This document shows, piece after piece, positions 1-8,475 of a stretch of DNA of 22,408 bases. The position numbers and the translations under genes were made by a program. The stretch lies in NCBI GenBank assembly GCA_030639985.1, contig DAOWKG010000249.1, forward strand, positions 1-22,408. Reading direction: 5' to 3'. The stretch is from Desulfuromonadaceae bacterium (GTDB taxonomy: Bacteria > Desulfobacterota > Desulfuromonadia > Desulfuromonadales > Geopsychrobacteraceae). A model generated the notes under the pieces. It saw only the letters and a program-made list of their open reading frames with translations. It did no database searches and had not been told where the DNA came from. Numbering within the stretch: position 1 is the first letter of the stretch; every line of letters starts with the position of its first letter.

Positions 1-37
1 AATCGGGGGACACGTAACGAGTACATGTCCCCCGATT
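1..37 (-). terminator. Hairpin downstream of the OmpA-type lipoprotein gene, probable terminator
   Basis: A perfect 12-bp inverted repeat, AATCGGGGGACA at 1-12 and TGTCCCCCGATT at 26-37, encloses a 13-nt spacer. It lies 16 bp past the stop codon of the lipoprotein gene, so a 3' end for that minus-strand transcript is the simplest reading. Any T-tract on that strand would fall outside the window, so intrinsic termination cannot be confirmed. A hairpin with the same ATCGGGGG/CCCCCGAT core follows the EF-G gene at 5934-5975. Confidence 0.45.
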
Positions 38-53
38 ACTACCATCAGAATCT

Positions 54-920
54 CTACTTAATTGGTACCAACAGTATTTGAATGCGTCTATTTTGGGCTT
101 TCCCTTCGGCGGTTTCATTGCTGGCAATGGGGTGATATTCACCATGCCCGGCAGCAATCATCCGGGTTCCAGGTAGCCCGACGTTTTTTTGTAAAAAGTG
201 GACAACGCTGGTAGCTCGAGCGGTAGAAAGCTCCCAGTTTGATGGGTATAGTTCCTTCAAGCTGGCGCTGAGCTGAACATTGTCGGTATGTCCTTCAATT
301 TGTAATGCTTTGTCGGGGAATTTGCCAAGAACATCACCGAGGCTTTTGAGGACTTTTTGACCCTCATTTTTGATTACCGTTTTACCTGAATCGAATAGAA
401 CTTTATTGAGTAAGTTAACCGATAGTTGCCCTTCAAGGTTTGAAATAGTCAGTTCACCCCGTTTGATCTCTTCTTCAAGAGCACCAACCAGTTGGTTGTA
501 GGTATTTTTTATCTTTGCCAGCCGCGCTTCTTTAGCAATTTTTTCTTTTTCCAGGGCGTAATTTAAATCCTGAGCCGTAACTAGCAATTGTTCATTGGTT
601 TGTTGCAGATCGGCCAAGTGTTGCTGGTGCTGGGAGAGGTTCCCCTCTTGCCGTTCCTGATTGGCGTGGGCTGCGAGTAACTCCCGCTGGAGTCTGGAAT
701 TTTGTTGTAGGCTTTCAACCAAACGACTATTGAGCTTTGATATGTCATCCTGAAGTTCATTTTTGTCCTGCCGAAGATCGCTGGTAGTCGCCGACAGATT
801 GATGACATCCTGAGTCAGCAAATCGGCCTCATTGACCTTTTGTTGATACGAATTGGTACTGACACAACCGCTGAATAGCAGAGTGATTGCGATTAGGGTG
901 ACGAATATTAGTCGATCCAT
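54..920 (-). CDS. OmpA/MotB-family peptidoglycan-binding lipoprotein with coiled coil
   Basis: A 288-residue protein. The N-terminus is a lipoprotein signal peptide: a hydrophobic stretch at 4-17 and a lipobox LLFSGC ending in Cys19, so the mature protein is probably a lipid-anchored envelope protein. Residues about 25-165 are rich in Gln, Leu, Glu and Lys and look like a long coiled coil. Residues about 170-288 form an OmpA/MotB domain, with the strand LFDSGK, the peptidoglycan-binding motif IEGHTDN, the helix WELSTARA and the late NRRIQI motif. The segment between GHTDN and the WELSTARA helix is longer than in E. coli OmpA and more like MotB. The protein probably tethers the outer membrane to peptidoglycan. 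The ATG is preceded by a good ribosome site (AAAAGGAG, 927-934). It is divergent from nadC; the 195-bp gap must hold both promoters. The specific role is unknown. Confidence 0.9.
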   Translation of the reverse strand: MDRLIFVTLIAITLLFSGCVSTNSYQQKVNEADLLTQDVINLSATTSDLRQDKNELQDDISKLNSRLVESLQQNSRLQRELLAAHANQERQEGNLSQHQQHLADLQQTNEQLLVTAQDLNYALEKEKIAKEARLAKIKNTYNQLVGALEEEIKRGELTISNLEGQLSVNLLNKVLFDSGKTVIKNEGQKVLKSLGDVLGKFPDKALQIEGHTDNVQLSASLKELYPSNWELSTARATSVVHFLQKNVGLPGTRMIAAGHGEYHPIASNETAEGKAQNRRIQILLVPIK

Positions 921-1115
921 TTTTTTCTCCTTTTATGTGCTGCTAACTTGAAGTAGTATTTTTACCACAAGTCGTGGAAATGTAAAGGGGATTTGCTGTG
1001 TCGCAGGGGGGTTTTCGGTTGCGGGAGTAATGGGCGTTATGCTATAGCTAGAAGATAGTTTTCTTTAATATAACGCTGTTTATGGTGTTGGTTAGCTACT
1101 GTGGAGTTTTAAATA
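921..1115. other. Divergent intergenic region between the lipoprotein gene and nadC
   Basis: 195 bp that must carry promoters in both directions. Apart from the two ribosome sites (AAAAGGAG for the lipoprotein gene; GGAG at 1103-1106 for nadC), I see only weak promoter candidates, such as a TTTAATATAAC stretch around 1064-1074 reading towards nadC, without a convincing -35 partner. There is no repeat or RNA fold that I can defend. Confidence 0.3.
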
Positions 1116-1943
1116 ATGCAGTTTGAAATAGAACGTATTGTCCGTACTGCACTCGAAGAAGATATTGGTCTTGGGGACGTGACGACTGAGGTAACTGTCG
1201 CTGCCGATACCGTTGCCCGGGCGCAGCTGGTTGCCAAGGAAGACTTTACTCTGGCGGGAATTGATGTGGCAGCTGTGGTGTTTCGGCAACTCGATCCCCA
1301 AGTCAGTTTTGAAAAAATCCTGACCGATGGCGAAACTGTCCGTAAAGGTGAAGTGATCGCCTGGATAAAAGGCAAAGCTTCGGTTTTGTTGCAGGGGGAG
1401 CGGGTAGCGCTTAATCTGTTGCAGCGCATGAGTGCCATCGCTACTGTGACCGCTGAATATGTTGCTGCGGTTGCCGGAACCAATGCCATTATCGTTGATA
1501 CCAGAAAAACAGTTCCCGGTTTGCGGGCGCTGGATAAATATTCTGTCCGCATGGGTGGTGGTCGCAATCATCGTATTGGTTTGTTTGATGGGGTGTTGAT
1601 TAAAGAGAATCATGTTGCTGCTGCTGGTGGGATAACTGCAGCTATCGAACGTGCCAAACAGAAGTTGCCGCATACCCTTAAGATTGAAATAGAAACCCGT
1701 GACCTGACCGAAGTGGAAGAGGCATTGGCTGCAGGTGCCGATATCATCATGCTCGATAATATGGGGCTGGACGAAATGCGTCAGGGGGTCGAATTGATTG
1801 CGGGTCGGGCTCTGGTTGAAGCTTCTGGCGGGGTTAATTTAGAACGGGTTAGTGATATCGCTGCAACTGGTGTTAATATTATTTCTGTTGGTGCTTTGAC
1901 CCATTCGGTGACGGCAGCAGATATATCGATGTTATTTAATTGA
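1116..1943 (+). CDS. nadC: Nicotinate-nucleotide pyrophosphorylase (quinolinate phosphoribosyltransferase)
   Basis: A 275-residue protein of normal family length. NadC converts quinolinate and phosphoribosyl pyrophosphate to nicotinate mononucleotide, CO2 and pyrophosphate, the last committed step of de novo NAD synthesis, in the cytosol. The family motifs are intact: ERVALNLLQRMS at 95-106, DTRKTVPGLR at 128-137, the phosphate-binding GGGRNHR at 147-153, LIKENH at 161-166 and IIMLDNM near 215. The ATG has GGAG nine bases upstream. The stop TGA overlaps the proposed TTG start of birA by two bases, which suggests translational coupling. It is the first gene of a plus-strand run of cofactor genes (nadC, birA, coaX). 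Confidence 0.97.
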   Translation: MQFEIERIVRTALEEDIGLGDVTTEVTVAADTVARAQLVAKEDFTLAGIDVAAVVFRQLDPQVSFEKILTDGETVRKGEVIAWIKGKASVLLQGERVALNLLQRMSAIATVTAEYVAAVAGTNAIIVDTRKTVPGLRALDKYSVRMGGGRNHRIGLFDGVLIKENHVAAAGGITAAIERAKQKLPHTLKIEIETRDLTEVEEALAAGADIIMLDNMGLDEMRQGVELIAGRALVEASGGVNLERVSDIAATGVNIISVGALTHSVTAADISMLFN

Positions 1944-2929
1944 TTGGATCGCCTTTGTCTACCCGCAATAAAATTCTAAGTCTGTTTCGTAACCATCCCG
2001 ATAAATATTTGTCGGGACAAGATATCAGCCGTTTGCTGAATATCTCACGGGCAGCGGTGTGGAAACAAGTTAAGGTGTTGCGTGAACTAGGATTCGAAAT
2101 AGAAGCTAAATCATCGCAGGGATATCGATTATTAGTAGCACCAGATCTGTTATTGGCTGCTGAGATTGAGACCGATCTGGGAACCAGGTTGATTGGCCAA
2201 ACAGTTATTACCCATGCCAAAATTGATTCGACTAACATATTGGCTCGACAATTGGCTGAGGCTGATGCCATTGAAGGTACGGTGGTTATTGCCGACCAAC
2301 AAAGCGCTGGCCGTGGTCGTCTGGGTCGGCGCTGGGAATCTCCCCCTGAGGTTAACCTGTACTGTTCTATTCTGTTACGCCCAAAAATACCAATTCAACA
2401 AGCACCCCAGTTAACTTTTCTCTCGGCCGTTGCCGTTGCCGAAACCCTTAACGAACTCTGTCAATTGACGGCTGAGGTAAAGTGGCCAAATGATATCCTC
2501 GTTGATGGGGCAAAAATAGCTGGATTACTTAACGAAATGAATGCTGAAACCGAACAAGTCCATTTTGTCGTTCTCGGTGTCGGTATCAATTTGAATATGT
2601 TGGCAGAACAGTTTCCTACTGACCTAAATTATCGCGCGACCTCAGTTTTATTGGAAACCGGTGAGCGGGTTGATCGGCTCCTGTTTCTACGAACATTTCT
2701 GCAGCGCCTTGATGCTTATTATCTTGAGCTTGTAGAAGAGGGATTTACCCCGATCCGGCGCCGCTGGGAAAGTCTCTGTAATATAATGAACCGTCAGGTC
2801 GAAGTCGATGGCGGAGCTGGAATTATGTCTGGAACCGTTGTCGGGCTCGATGCCGACGGGGCGTTACGAGTGCAGTTGGATGGCGGGCAGGTTGAAAGGA
2901 TCCTGGCTGGCGATGTTCGGCTGCTATAA
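1940..2929 (+). CDS. birA: Bifunctional biotin-protein ligase / biotin operon repressor
   Basis: A 329-residue protein. Residues about 8-65 form a winged helix-turn-helix (LSGQDISRLLNISRAAVWKQ is the core), so this is the bifunctional BirA type. The ligase domain follows: DSTN at 96-99, the biotinyl-AMP loop GRGRLGR at 124-130, KWPNDI at 181-186 and GAKIAGLL at 190-197, then the small C-terminal SH3-like domain (about 280-329). It adenylates biotin and transfers it to a lysine of carboxylase carrier domains; the obvious local target is the EVMKM lysine of the carboxylase at 13829-16705. The start is uncertain. TTG at 1940 overlaps the nadC stop but has no clear ribosome site; TTG at 1955 has a weak GGAT upstream and would remove five residues. 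I see no BirA-type operator in front of the carboxylase genes. Confidence 0.95.
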   Translation: MIGSPLSTRNKILSLFRNHPDKYLSGQDISRLLNISRAAVWKQVKVLRELGFEIEAKSSQGYRLLVAPDLLLAAEIETDLGTRLIGQTVITHAKIDSTNILARQLAEADAIEGTVVIADQQSAGRGRLGRRWESPPEVNLYCSILLRPKIPIQQAPQLTFLSAVAVAETLNELCQLTAEVKWPNDILVDGAKIAGLLNEMNAETEQVHFVVLGVGINLNMLAEQFPTDLNYRATSVLLETGERVDRLLFLRTFLQRLDAYYLELVEEGFTPIRRRWESLCNIMNRQVEVDGGAGIMSGTVVGLDADGALRVQLDGGQVERILAGDVRLL

Positions 2930-3020
2930 TATTTCGCCCTGAAATTTACCTGTCTTGCAGGATTGATTTGGTGACAATTGCCAGGTGGATGTTTAATTGT
3001 GATCAGGAGTTAAGTGATTT

Positions 3021-3803
3021 ATGTTATTGGTTATTGATGTCGGTAATAGTAACACGGTACTGGGAATCTACGATCAGCAGAAGTTAGTAAATGACTGGCG
3101 GGTAGGTACCGATAAATATCGAACTGTTGATGAATATGCAATGTTGATCAACGAATTATTTCGTTTAGCGGGATTGCAGTTTACTGATCTTGATGACGTA
3201 ATCGTATCAAGTGTAGTGCCAACAATGCTCGATACCATCTCTGGACTGTGTCACAATTATTTTAAATTGACTCCCTATGTCGTCGGCCCGGGAATGAAAA
3301 CCGGGATGCCGATTCAGTATGAAAATCCGCGAGAAGTTGGTGCCGATCGAATTGTGAATGCGGTTGCCGCATACGAAAAATCACGTTGTAGTTTGATTGT
3401 GGTAGATTTTGGTACAGCGACAACTTTTGATGTGATTTCTACTAACGGCAGCTACCAGGGTGGGGCAATTGCTCCAGGAGTGGGTATCTCTGCTGATGCC
3501 CTGTTTGAACGGGCAAGCAAACTTCCCCGGGTGGAATTCTCATGCCCAGATCAGATCATCGCCAAAAATACCGTTAACAGCATGCAGGCCGGTATTTTCT
3601 TCGGTTATGTCGGTCTGGTTGAAGGAATTGTCGGGCGGATGAAAAAAGAATTGCCCGAAGCAACTCGAGTCATTGCAACGGGTGGGTTGGCGGCACCAAT
3701 TGCTGCGGCGACCGATTGTATTGACAGCGTAGAACCATTTTTAACCCTTGAAGGATTACGGATACTTTACGAAAGAAATTGTGATTTAAGGCAATCCATT
3801 TGA
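3021..3803 (+). CDS. coaX: Type III pantothenate kinase
   Basis: A 260-residue protein of the normal CoaX length. It phosphorylates pantothenate with ATP in the first step of coenzyme A synthesis; the type III enzyme belongs to the ASKHA fold and usually resists CoA feedback. Visible motifs are the phosphate-1 loop DVGNSNT at 6-12, GADRIVNA at 107-114 with the catalytic Asp109, the second phosphate loop DFGTATTFD at 129-137, [11 protein letters not shown] at 147-157 and ATGGLA in the last third. The ATG is preceded by CAGGAG at 3003-3008, with a rather long 12-base spacing. It lies 91 bp after birA, an adjacency seen in many bacteria, and 51 bp before the EF-G gene. Confidence 0.96.
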   Translation: MLLVIDVGNSNTVLGIYDQQKLVNDWRVGTDKYRTVDEYAMLINELFRLAGLQFTDLDDVIVSSVVPTMLDTISGLCHNYFKLTPYVVGPGMKTGMPIQYENPREVGADRIVNAVAAYEKSRCSLIVVDFGTATTFDVISTNGSYQGGAIAPGVGISADALFERASKLPRVEFSCPDQIIAKNTVNSMQAGIFFGYVGLVEGIVGRMKKELPEATRVIATGGLAAPIAAATDCIDSVEPFLTLEGLRILYERNCDLRQSI

Positions 3804-3854
3804 CTGTTGCTGCGGAACATAAGTGGCTGACTTTTTCTAAAAAAGGAGCGATTC

Positions 3855-5930
3855 ATGGGTAAGTACGACACAACAAAATTGCGAAATCTTGGAATTGTGG
3901 CTCATAACAGTGCCGGTAAAACTTCGTTGGTAGAGGCGATATTGTTTAATACCGGCATGTCCGATACCTTAGGTAAAGTTGATAATGGTACCTCCTCGAT
4001 GGATTTTGAGGAGGAGGAAATCAAACGTCGGGCTACCCTTAGCTCCAGTTTAAATCACTGCCTCTGGAATGAACACAGCCTCCATATCGTAGATACCCCC
4101 GGAGTAAGCAACTTTTTGCACGATACCCGTCGTTGCCTGCGGGTTCTTGGTGGTGCCGTAGTTATTGTTTCGGCAATTTCAGGAACCAAATCCCAGACTA
4201 TGCAAATTTGGAAATGGTGTGACAATTTTGAAGTTCCTAGAATCGCTTTTGTCAATAAAATGGACAAGGATCGCGCCAATTTCCTTAAAGCGGTTGACGA
4301 TATGGAAAAATCTTTAGGGGCACGAGCGGTAGTTGTAACTATGCCAATTGGTGCTGAAGAAGATTTTAAAGGGACCATCGACCTGGTAAAAATGGAAGCA
4401 AGGGTTTATAAGTTTGACGAAAAAGGGACCTACGATGTGGTTGCCATCCCATCTGAGTATCAGAGCGAAGCGGAGCGGTTGCGGGAGCAACTTCTAGAAG
4501 CGGTTGCTGAAGCCGATGATGATTTAATGGAAAAATATCTCGAGGGGGAGGAACTGACCGAAGCGGAAATCCTGGCGGGTTTGCGTGAGGGGACTTTGAC
4601 CGGTGTCTTTACGGCGGTTTTCTGTGGTAGTGCGACGGCCAATATTGGAGTAAGGCAACTAATGGATTATATCGTTGCGTGTTTACCATCACCAATCGAC
4701 AAGGGGACACAGGTCGGGGTTAAGCCGTTTACCGATGAAGCGATTGAGCGCCAGCCAAGTGAAGATGATCCCTTTTCGGCAATGGTATTTAAGACAATCA
4801 ACGATCCGTATGCGGGCAAATTGACTTTGATGCGTCTCTATTCTGGAACTTTGAGTGGCGATACCGTTGTTTATAATCCGAACAAGGATGAAAAAGAGCG
4901 AATCAGTAATATTTTTAAACTTGAAGGGAAAAAGCAGAGTCCCATTGATCTGGCCGCAGCTGGTGACATTATCGCTGTGCCAAAACTTAAAGTTACCGCT
5001 ACTGGAGACACTCTATGTGATCTGAAAAATCAGGTTATGTATGAGCCATTAGTGCCACTCAAACCGATTATCTCTTTTGCTCTGGCTGGCAAAGGCAAGG
5101 GTGATGAAGATAAAATTTATACCGGGTTGCAACGGTTGATGGAAGAAGATCCTACCTTACGTATTACCCGCGATGAAGAGACTAAAGAGATGGTGTTGTC
5201 GGGGATGGGGCAGATTCATCTCGAAGTAGCGGTAGAACGGCTGAAACGAAAGTATGGCGCTGAAGTTGTTCTGCGTGAGCCAAAAGTGCCCTATCGTGAA
5301 ACCATTAAATTAGCAACCAAGGTTCAGGGAAAGTACAAAAAACAATCTGGCGGTCGAGGACAGTTCGGTGATGTCTGGGTTGAGGTCAAGCCGTTACCAC
5401 GTGGTAGCGGATACGAATTTGTCGATAAAGTTGTCGGTGGCGTGGTGCCGAGAAATTATATCCCGGCAGTCGATAAAGGGATTGTCGAAGCGATGAAAAC
5501 CGGTCCTTTAACCAAGAACCAGGTCGTTGATATCCAGGTAACCCTTTATGATGGCTCGCATCACTCGGTTGATTCATCCGAGATGGCTTTTAAGGTTGCT
5601 GGCTCCATGGCATTTAAAAAAGCAATGGAAGTATGCAAACCGGTGTTGTTAGAACCTATCATGGCAATCGAAATTACGGTGCCTGATGATTGTATGGGTG
5701 ATGTTATCGGTGACTTGAACTCCCGCCGGGGCAAGGTTGTCGGAGTTGAACCACAGGCGAGCAGTCAGGTTATTCGTGCCGAAGTTCCGATGGCAGAAGT
5801 TCTCCGTTATGCACCGGAATTACGGTCAATGACCTCTGATCGTGGCATGTTCTCGATGGAATTCAGCAAATATGAAGAAGTACCAACCCACCAGACCGCC
5901 AAGATTCTCGAAGAGATGAATAAAGAATAA
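3855..5930 (+). CDS. Elongation factor G-like translational GTPase (EF-G paralogue)
   Basis: A 691-residue protein with the full EF-G layout: G domain (about 1-275), domain II (about 300-390), domain III, domain IV (about 470-600) and domain V to the end. The G-domain motifs depart from housekeeping EF-G. The P-loop is AHNSAGKTS (16-24) rather than AHIDAGKTT. The switch I motif RGITI is replaced by RRATLS (58-63). G3 is DTPGV (80-84), so the catalytic histidine after DTPG is valine. G4, NKMD (134-137), is intact. This fits the EF-G-like paralogue class (such as the actinobacterial EF-G2 type) rather than the str-operon fusA, which is probably elsewhere in the genome. Whether it translocates, recycles ribosomes or does something else cannot be read from sequence. 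AAAAGGAG lies just upstream of the ATG. Confidence 0.9.
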   Translation: MGKYDTTKLRNLGIVAHNSAGKTSLVEAILFNTGMSDTLGKVDNGTSSMDFEEEEIKRRATLSSSLNHCLWNEHSLHIVDTPGVSNFLHDTRRCLRVLGGAVVIVSAISGTKSQTMQIWKWCDNFEVPRIAFVNKMDKDRANFLKAVDDMEKSLGARAVVVTMPIGAEEDFKGTIDLVKMEARVYKFDEKGTYDVVAIPSEYQSEAERLREQLLEAVAEADDDLMEKYLEGEELTEAEILAGLREGTLTGVFTAVFCGSATANIGVRQLMDYIVACLPSPIDKGTQVGVKPFTDEAIERQPSEDDPFSAMVFKTINDPYAGKLTLMRLYSGTLSGDTVVYNPNKDEKERISNIFKLEGKKQSPIDLAAAGDIIAVPKLKVTATGDTLCDLKNQVMYEPLVPLKPIISFALAGKGKGDEDKIYTGLQRLMEEDPTLRITRDEETKEMVLSGMGQIHLEVAVERLKRKYGAEVVLREPKVPYRETIKLATKVQGKYKKQSGGRGQFGDVWVEVKPLPRGSGYEFVDKVVGGVVPRNYIPAVDKGIVEAMKTGPLTKNQVVDIQVTLYDGSHHSVDSSEMAFKVAGSMAFKKAMEVCKPVLLEPIMAIEITVPDDCMGDVIGDLNSRRGKVVGVEPQASSQVIRAEVPMAEVLRYAPELRSMTSDRGMFSMEFSKYEEVPTHQTAKILEEMNKE

Positions 5931-5933
5931 GGT

Positions 5934-5975
5934 ATTATCGGGGGTGCCAGGTATTAAAATTGGCCCCCCGATAAT
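5934..5975 (+). terminator. Strong hairpin after the EF-G gene, possible terminator
   Basis: A perfect 11-bp inverted repeat, ATTATCGGGGG (5934-5944) and CCCCCGATAAT (5965-5975), begins 4 bp after the EF-G stop. The stem extends by three more pairs (GCC/GGC) after a one-base bulge. No T-tract follows on either strand, so it may act as a transcript-end stabiliser or attenuator rather than as a classical intrinsic terminator. The core matches the hairpin at 1-37. Confidence 0.45.
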
Positions 5976-6011
5976 TGCATCTCTCCATGCCCCAAATTCA
6001 GGAGTTTATAC

Positions 6012-6920
6012 ATGACGGTAGATGAGCCGGATGTTTCGACCCTAGCAGTGAACCCTGCGGTTAAAAGTGGGCATTGTGCCGGTAAACAGGCGGGGCTTGA
6101 ATCTCTACTCCTGGATGATGTTAATCGAACCACGGTCGCAAAGATTGTTGCTGCTGAGGTGCGAGTAGTCGGGGTGGCGAAAAAGGGAAATTATGCTGCT
6201 TTGGTGGTATTGTTTTTATTAGCTATTTTAATTCTTGGTGGTGGTTACTATTATCTGCAGCAATTATCGCCGTTACCAGCTCCAGTGAGCCAACCAAAAC
6301 TTTTTGCTCCTGCCAAGTTACCGATACCTGATAGACCTGAACTTGAACTTAACACCGATATTGGTAGTATTGTAACAGTACCTGATGGCAGAGATTCTGC
6401 TCCTGTTGTCAGCGATAAAAGTAGCATTGAAGCTCTTCCGTCTGGATTGGATCGATCTACTGTTGTCGAACCGCAACTTTACACTGTCAGTGTTGGTCCA
6501 CTTATTAATAGTACCGATATCTATCAAGCGGTAAAATCATTACAGGAGCTCGGTTTCCAACCGCAGATGACGCCGGGAAGTGGTCCGGTAAAAATGTTTC
6601 GATTATTTGAAGGGATCTATAGCGTTTCTGAAGCACGTATTCATTTGGCAGCGTTGAAAAAAAACGTAGGTTCCGCATTTATGTTGCCTACTGGTAATAA
6701 AATGGCAGTTTACGCCGGTTCCTTCCATCAAGAAACACGGGCTAAATTGATGCAGAATAATTTAGTCGCTGAAAAAATCAAGGTGGAACTGGTTTCTACT
6801 GAAGTCGTTATGAACGGCACCATGCTGACGGTATTGCAAGCAGATAAACAAACTGCCAGCGAAATTTTGGCAGATATTGCCGGACTGGGCTTATTTGCCC
6901 GGATGGAAGTAAAAAAGTGA
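6012..6920 (+). CDS. Single-pass membrane protein with two SPOR-like repeats
   Basis: A 302-residue protein that I do not recognise as a named gene. A cytoplasmic N-terminus of about 58 residues ends in basic KKGN, followed by one transmembrane helix at about 61-81. A Pro-rich linker (about 85-150) leads to a periplasmic part with two similar modules, about 157-220 (YTVSVGPL, later FRLFEGIYSVSEAR) and about 231-300 (AVYAGSFHQETRAKLMQNNL). The GSF strand followed by a helix is typical of the SPOR peptidoglycan-binding fold, so a cell-envelope or division-related role is inferred. The match is by eye and remote. The start ATG has AGGAG nine bases before it. The next gene begins seven bases downstream, so they are cotranscribed. 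Confidence 0.75.
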   Translation: MTVDEPDVSTLAVNPAVKSGHCAGKQAGLESLLLDDVNRTTVAKIVAAEVRVVGVAKKGNYAALVVLFLLAILILGGGYYYLQQLSPLPAPVSQPKLFAPAKLPIPDRPELELNTDIGSIVTVPDGRDSAPVVSDKSSIEALPSGLDRSTVVEPQLYTVSVGPLINSTDIYQAVKSLQELGFQPQMTPGSGPVKMFRLFEGIYSVSEARIHLAALKKNVGSAFMLPTGNKMAVYAGSFHQETRAKLMQNNLVAEKIKVELVSTEVVMNGTMLTVLQADKQTASEILADIAGLGLFARMEVKK

Positions 6921-6927
6921 GGTTAGT

Positions 6928-7959
6928 TTGTCTGATAATTCAGCTGATAGAGAAAAAATTAAAATAGTAATTCCTGCTGAAGTTGCAAAAATCATGAGCA
7001 AGTGGGGTGGTCATAGCGTTCGCCTTGCTGCTGCTCGTGGTGCGCTGCCGATGTCTGGTCACAACTTGATTACGGTTCTGTTTGTGTTTTGTTACGGTGA
7101 GCATAAGGAGCTTAGGAATGAGGCTCTAAAGACTTTAAAAACTTTGCCGGCACAAATTTTGTTGTCAGCATTGAGCCAAGATGAGCTCCATCCCTCAATA
7201 ATTGACCTGATTGTGAAACTGAGATATCGCGATACGGCAGTTATGCAGGGAGCGTTGACACATCGGATGATCGGTATTAAGAGTTTACTGTTCTTGGCCG
7301 AAAAAAGTAGTGGTGATGTGTTGGATATGCTTTCCCACAACGATGAAGTTATGCTCAAAACCGATGCCTTGCGTACCTCCATCATCAATAATAAGAATGC
7401 CGATAAGGCAATGAAGTTGCGTCTCGGTTGGGTCGAGCCGGTAGCAATTCCCGATCCGATTGAGGAGGAACCGCCTGAAGTAGTTAGTAATGAAGCTGAT
7501 GCCGAAGAAGATTCCGAAGCCGATTTTGATGAAGATGTAGAAGAAGAGAGCCTTTCCAAGTATCAGCAATTACAAGAAATGACGGTAGCCGAAAAGATTA
7601 AAATGGCATTAACCGGCGATAAAGAATGGCGCTCTCTTTTGATTCGCGAGTCCAATAAGCAGGTCAATACCGCCGTCCTTAAAAATCCTCGTATTTCGGA
7701 AGGTGAAGTTGTTGGAGTTGTAAAAAATCGTAGTGCACCAGAAGAATTAATTCGAATTATCCTCCTTAATCGTGATTGGGTTAAGTTGATTGAAATTAAA
7801 AAAGCGCTAGTAGCTCATCCACGAACCCCATTACAGACGGCGGTGCGTTATATGACGTTTTTAAGTGAAAAAGATATCAGAGAATTAGCTAAAAGTCGCG
7901 AAGTGGGACAGGCAATTGTCAATAATGCCAAACGTATGTTAATGACCAAGAAGCGCTAA
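6928..7959 (+). CDS. Conserved hypothetical protein with helical (LRV/HEAT-like) repeats and an acidic linker
   Basis: A 343-residue protein, not recognised as a named gene. No signal peptide or membrane segment is visible, so it is probably cytosolic. Two helical halves (about 10-170 and 215-343) flank a very acidic linker at about 176-208, nearly all Glu, Asp, Pro and Ala. The second half contains repeated units of the form LxNPRxxxxxVVxxVxNRSAP (about 251-271) and LVAHPRTPLQTAVRYM (about 294-309), which resemble leucine-rich-repeat-variant or HEAT-like scaffolds. The start is TTG with GAGG six bases upstream; no in-frame ATG lies near. It is tightly packed between the SPOR-like gene and mogA (gaps of 7 and 9 bases). 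Its function is unknown; a protein-protein interaction role is a guess. Confidence 0.75.
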   Translation: MSDNSADREKIKIVIPAEVAKIMSKWGGHSVRLAAARGALPMSGHNLITVLFVFCYGEHKELRNEALKTLKTLPAQILLSALSQDELHPSIIDLIVKLRYRDTAVMQGALTHRMIGIKSLLFLAEKSSGDVLDMLSHNDEVMLKTDALRTSIINNKNADKAMKLRLGWVEPVAIPDPIEEEPPEVVSNEADAEEDSEADFDEDVEEESLSKYQQLQEMTVAEKIKMALTGDKEWRSLLIRESNKQVNTAVLKNPRISEGEVVGVVKNRSAPEELIRIILLNRDWVKLIEIKKALVAHPRTPLQTAVRYMTFLSEKDIRELAKSREVGQAIVNNAKRMLMTKKR

Positions 7960-7968
7960 GGACTAGTA

Positions 7969-8475
7969 ATGGATGAAATGAATTATCAAATTGGGATCCT
8001 GACTCTCTCTGATAAAGGGGCTTGCGGTAGCCGTGAGGATGAAAGTGGCACCATTCTTGCCGAATTGGTGGTGGGTTTAGGGCATGTGGTGCGTTATCAA
8101 GTAATTGCCGATGAACAGGATAAAATTGAGATGATTTTAACCAGTTGGGTAGATGATCTAGGCCTCGATTTGATTCTTACTACTGGTGGAACTGGAGTGA
8201 GTCCGCGTGATGTAACCCCTCAAGCGACTGCAGCGGTATTGGATTATCAGCTTCCTGGTATGGCTGAAGCAATGCGGGCAGAGAGCTTGAAAATTACCCC
8301 TAGAGCGATGATCTCTAGAGCGATAGTTGGAGTGCGTCAGCAGACCATGATTGTTAACTTTCCGGGTAGTCCCAAGGCGGTTCGGGAGAATTATATGGTT
8401 TTGCAACCGGTATTCGGTCATGCCTTGGCAAAATTAAAAGGTGATCCTGAAGATTGTGCCATTAAGGCTCCTTGA
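7969..8475 (+). CDS. mogA: Molybdopterin adenylyltransferase (MogA/MoaB family)
   Basis: A 168-residue protein of the MogA/MoaB (MoCF biosynthesis) fold. It activates molybdopterin by adenylylation before metal insertion, making molybdenum (or tungsten) cofactor in the cytosol. Motifs seen are LTLSDKGACGSREDESG at the N-terminus, the nucleotide-binding TTGGTGVSPRD at 71-81, PGMAEAMR at 97-103 and NFPGSPKA at 130-137. These fit MogA well, but MogA and MoaB are hard to separate by eye. The start at 7969 has AAGGA six bases upstream; a second in-frame ATG at 7978 is possible. It ends the plus-strand gene run. Confidence 0.9.
   Translation: MDEMNYQIGILTLSDKGACGSREDESGTILAELVVGLGHVVRYQVIADEQDKIEMILTSWVDDLGLDLILTTGGTGVSPRDVTPQATAAVLDYQLPGMAEAMRAESLKITPRAMISRAIVGVRQQTMIVNFPGSPKAVRENYMVLQPVFGHALAKLKGDPEDCAIKAP

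Noticed and set aside
1092..1673. Two long minus-strand frames opposite nadC
   Set aside because: nadC motifs are intact on the plus strand, and the minus frames are low-complexity with no ribosome site.
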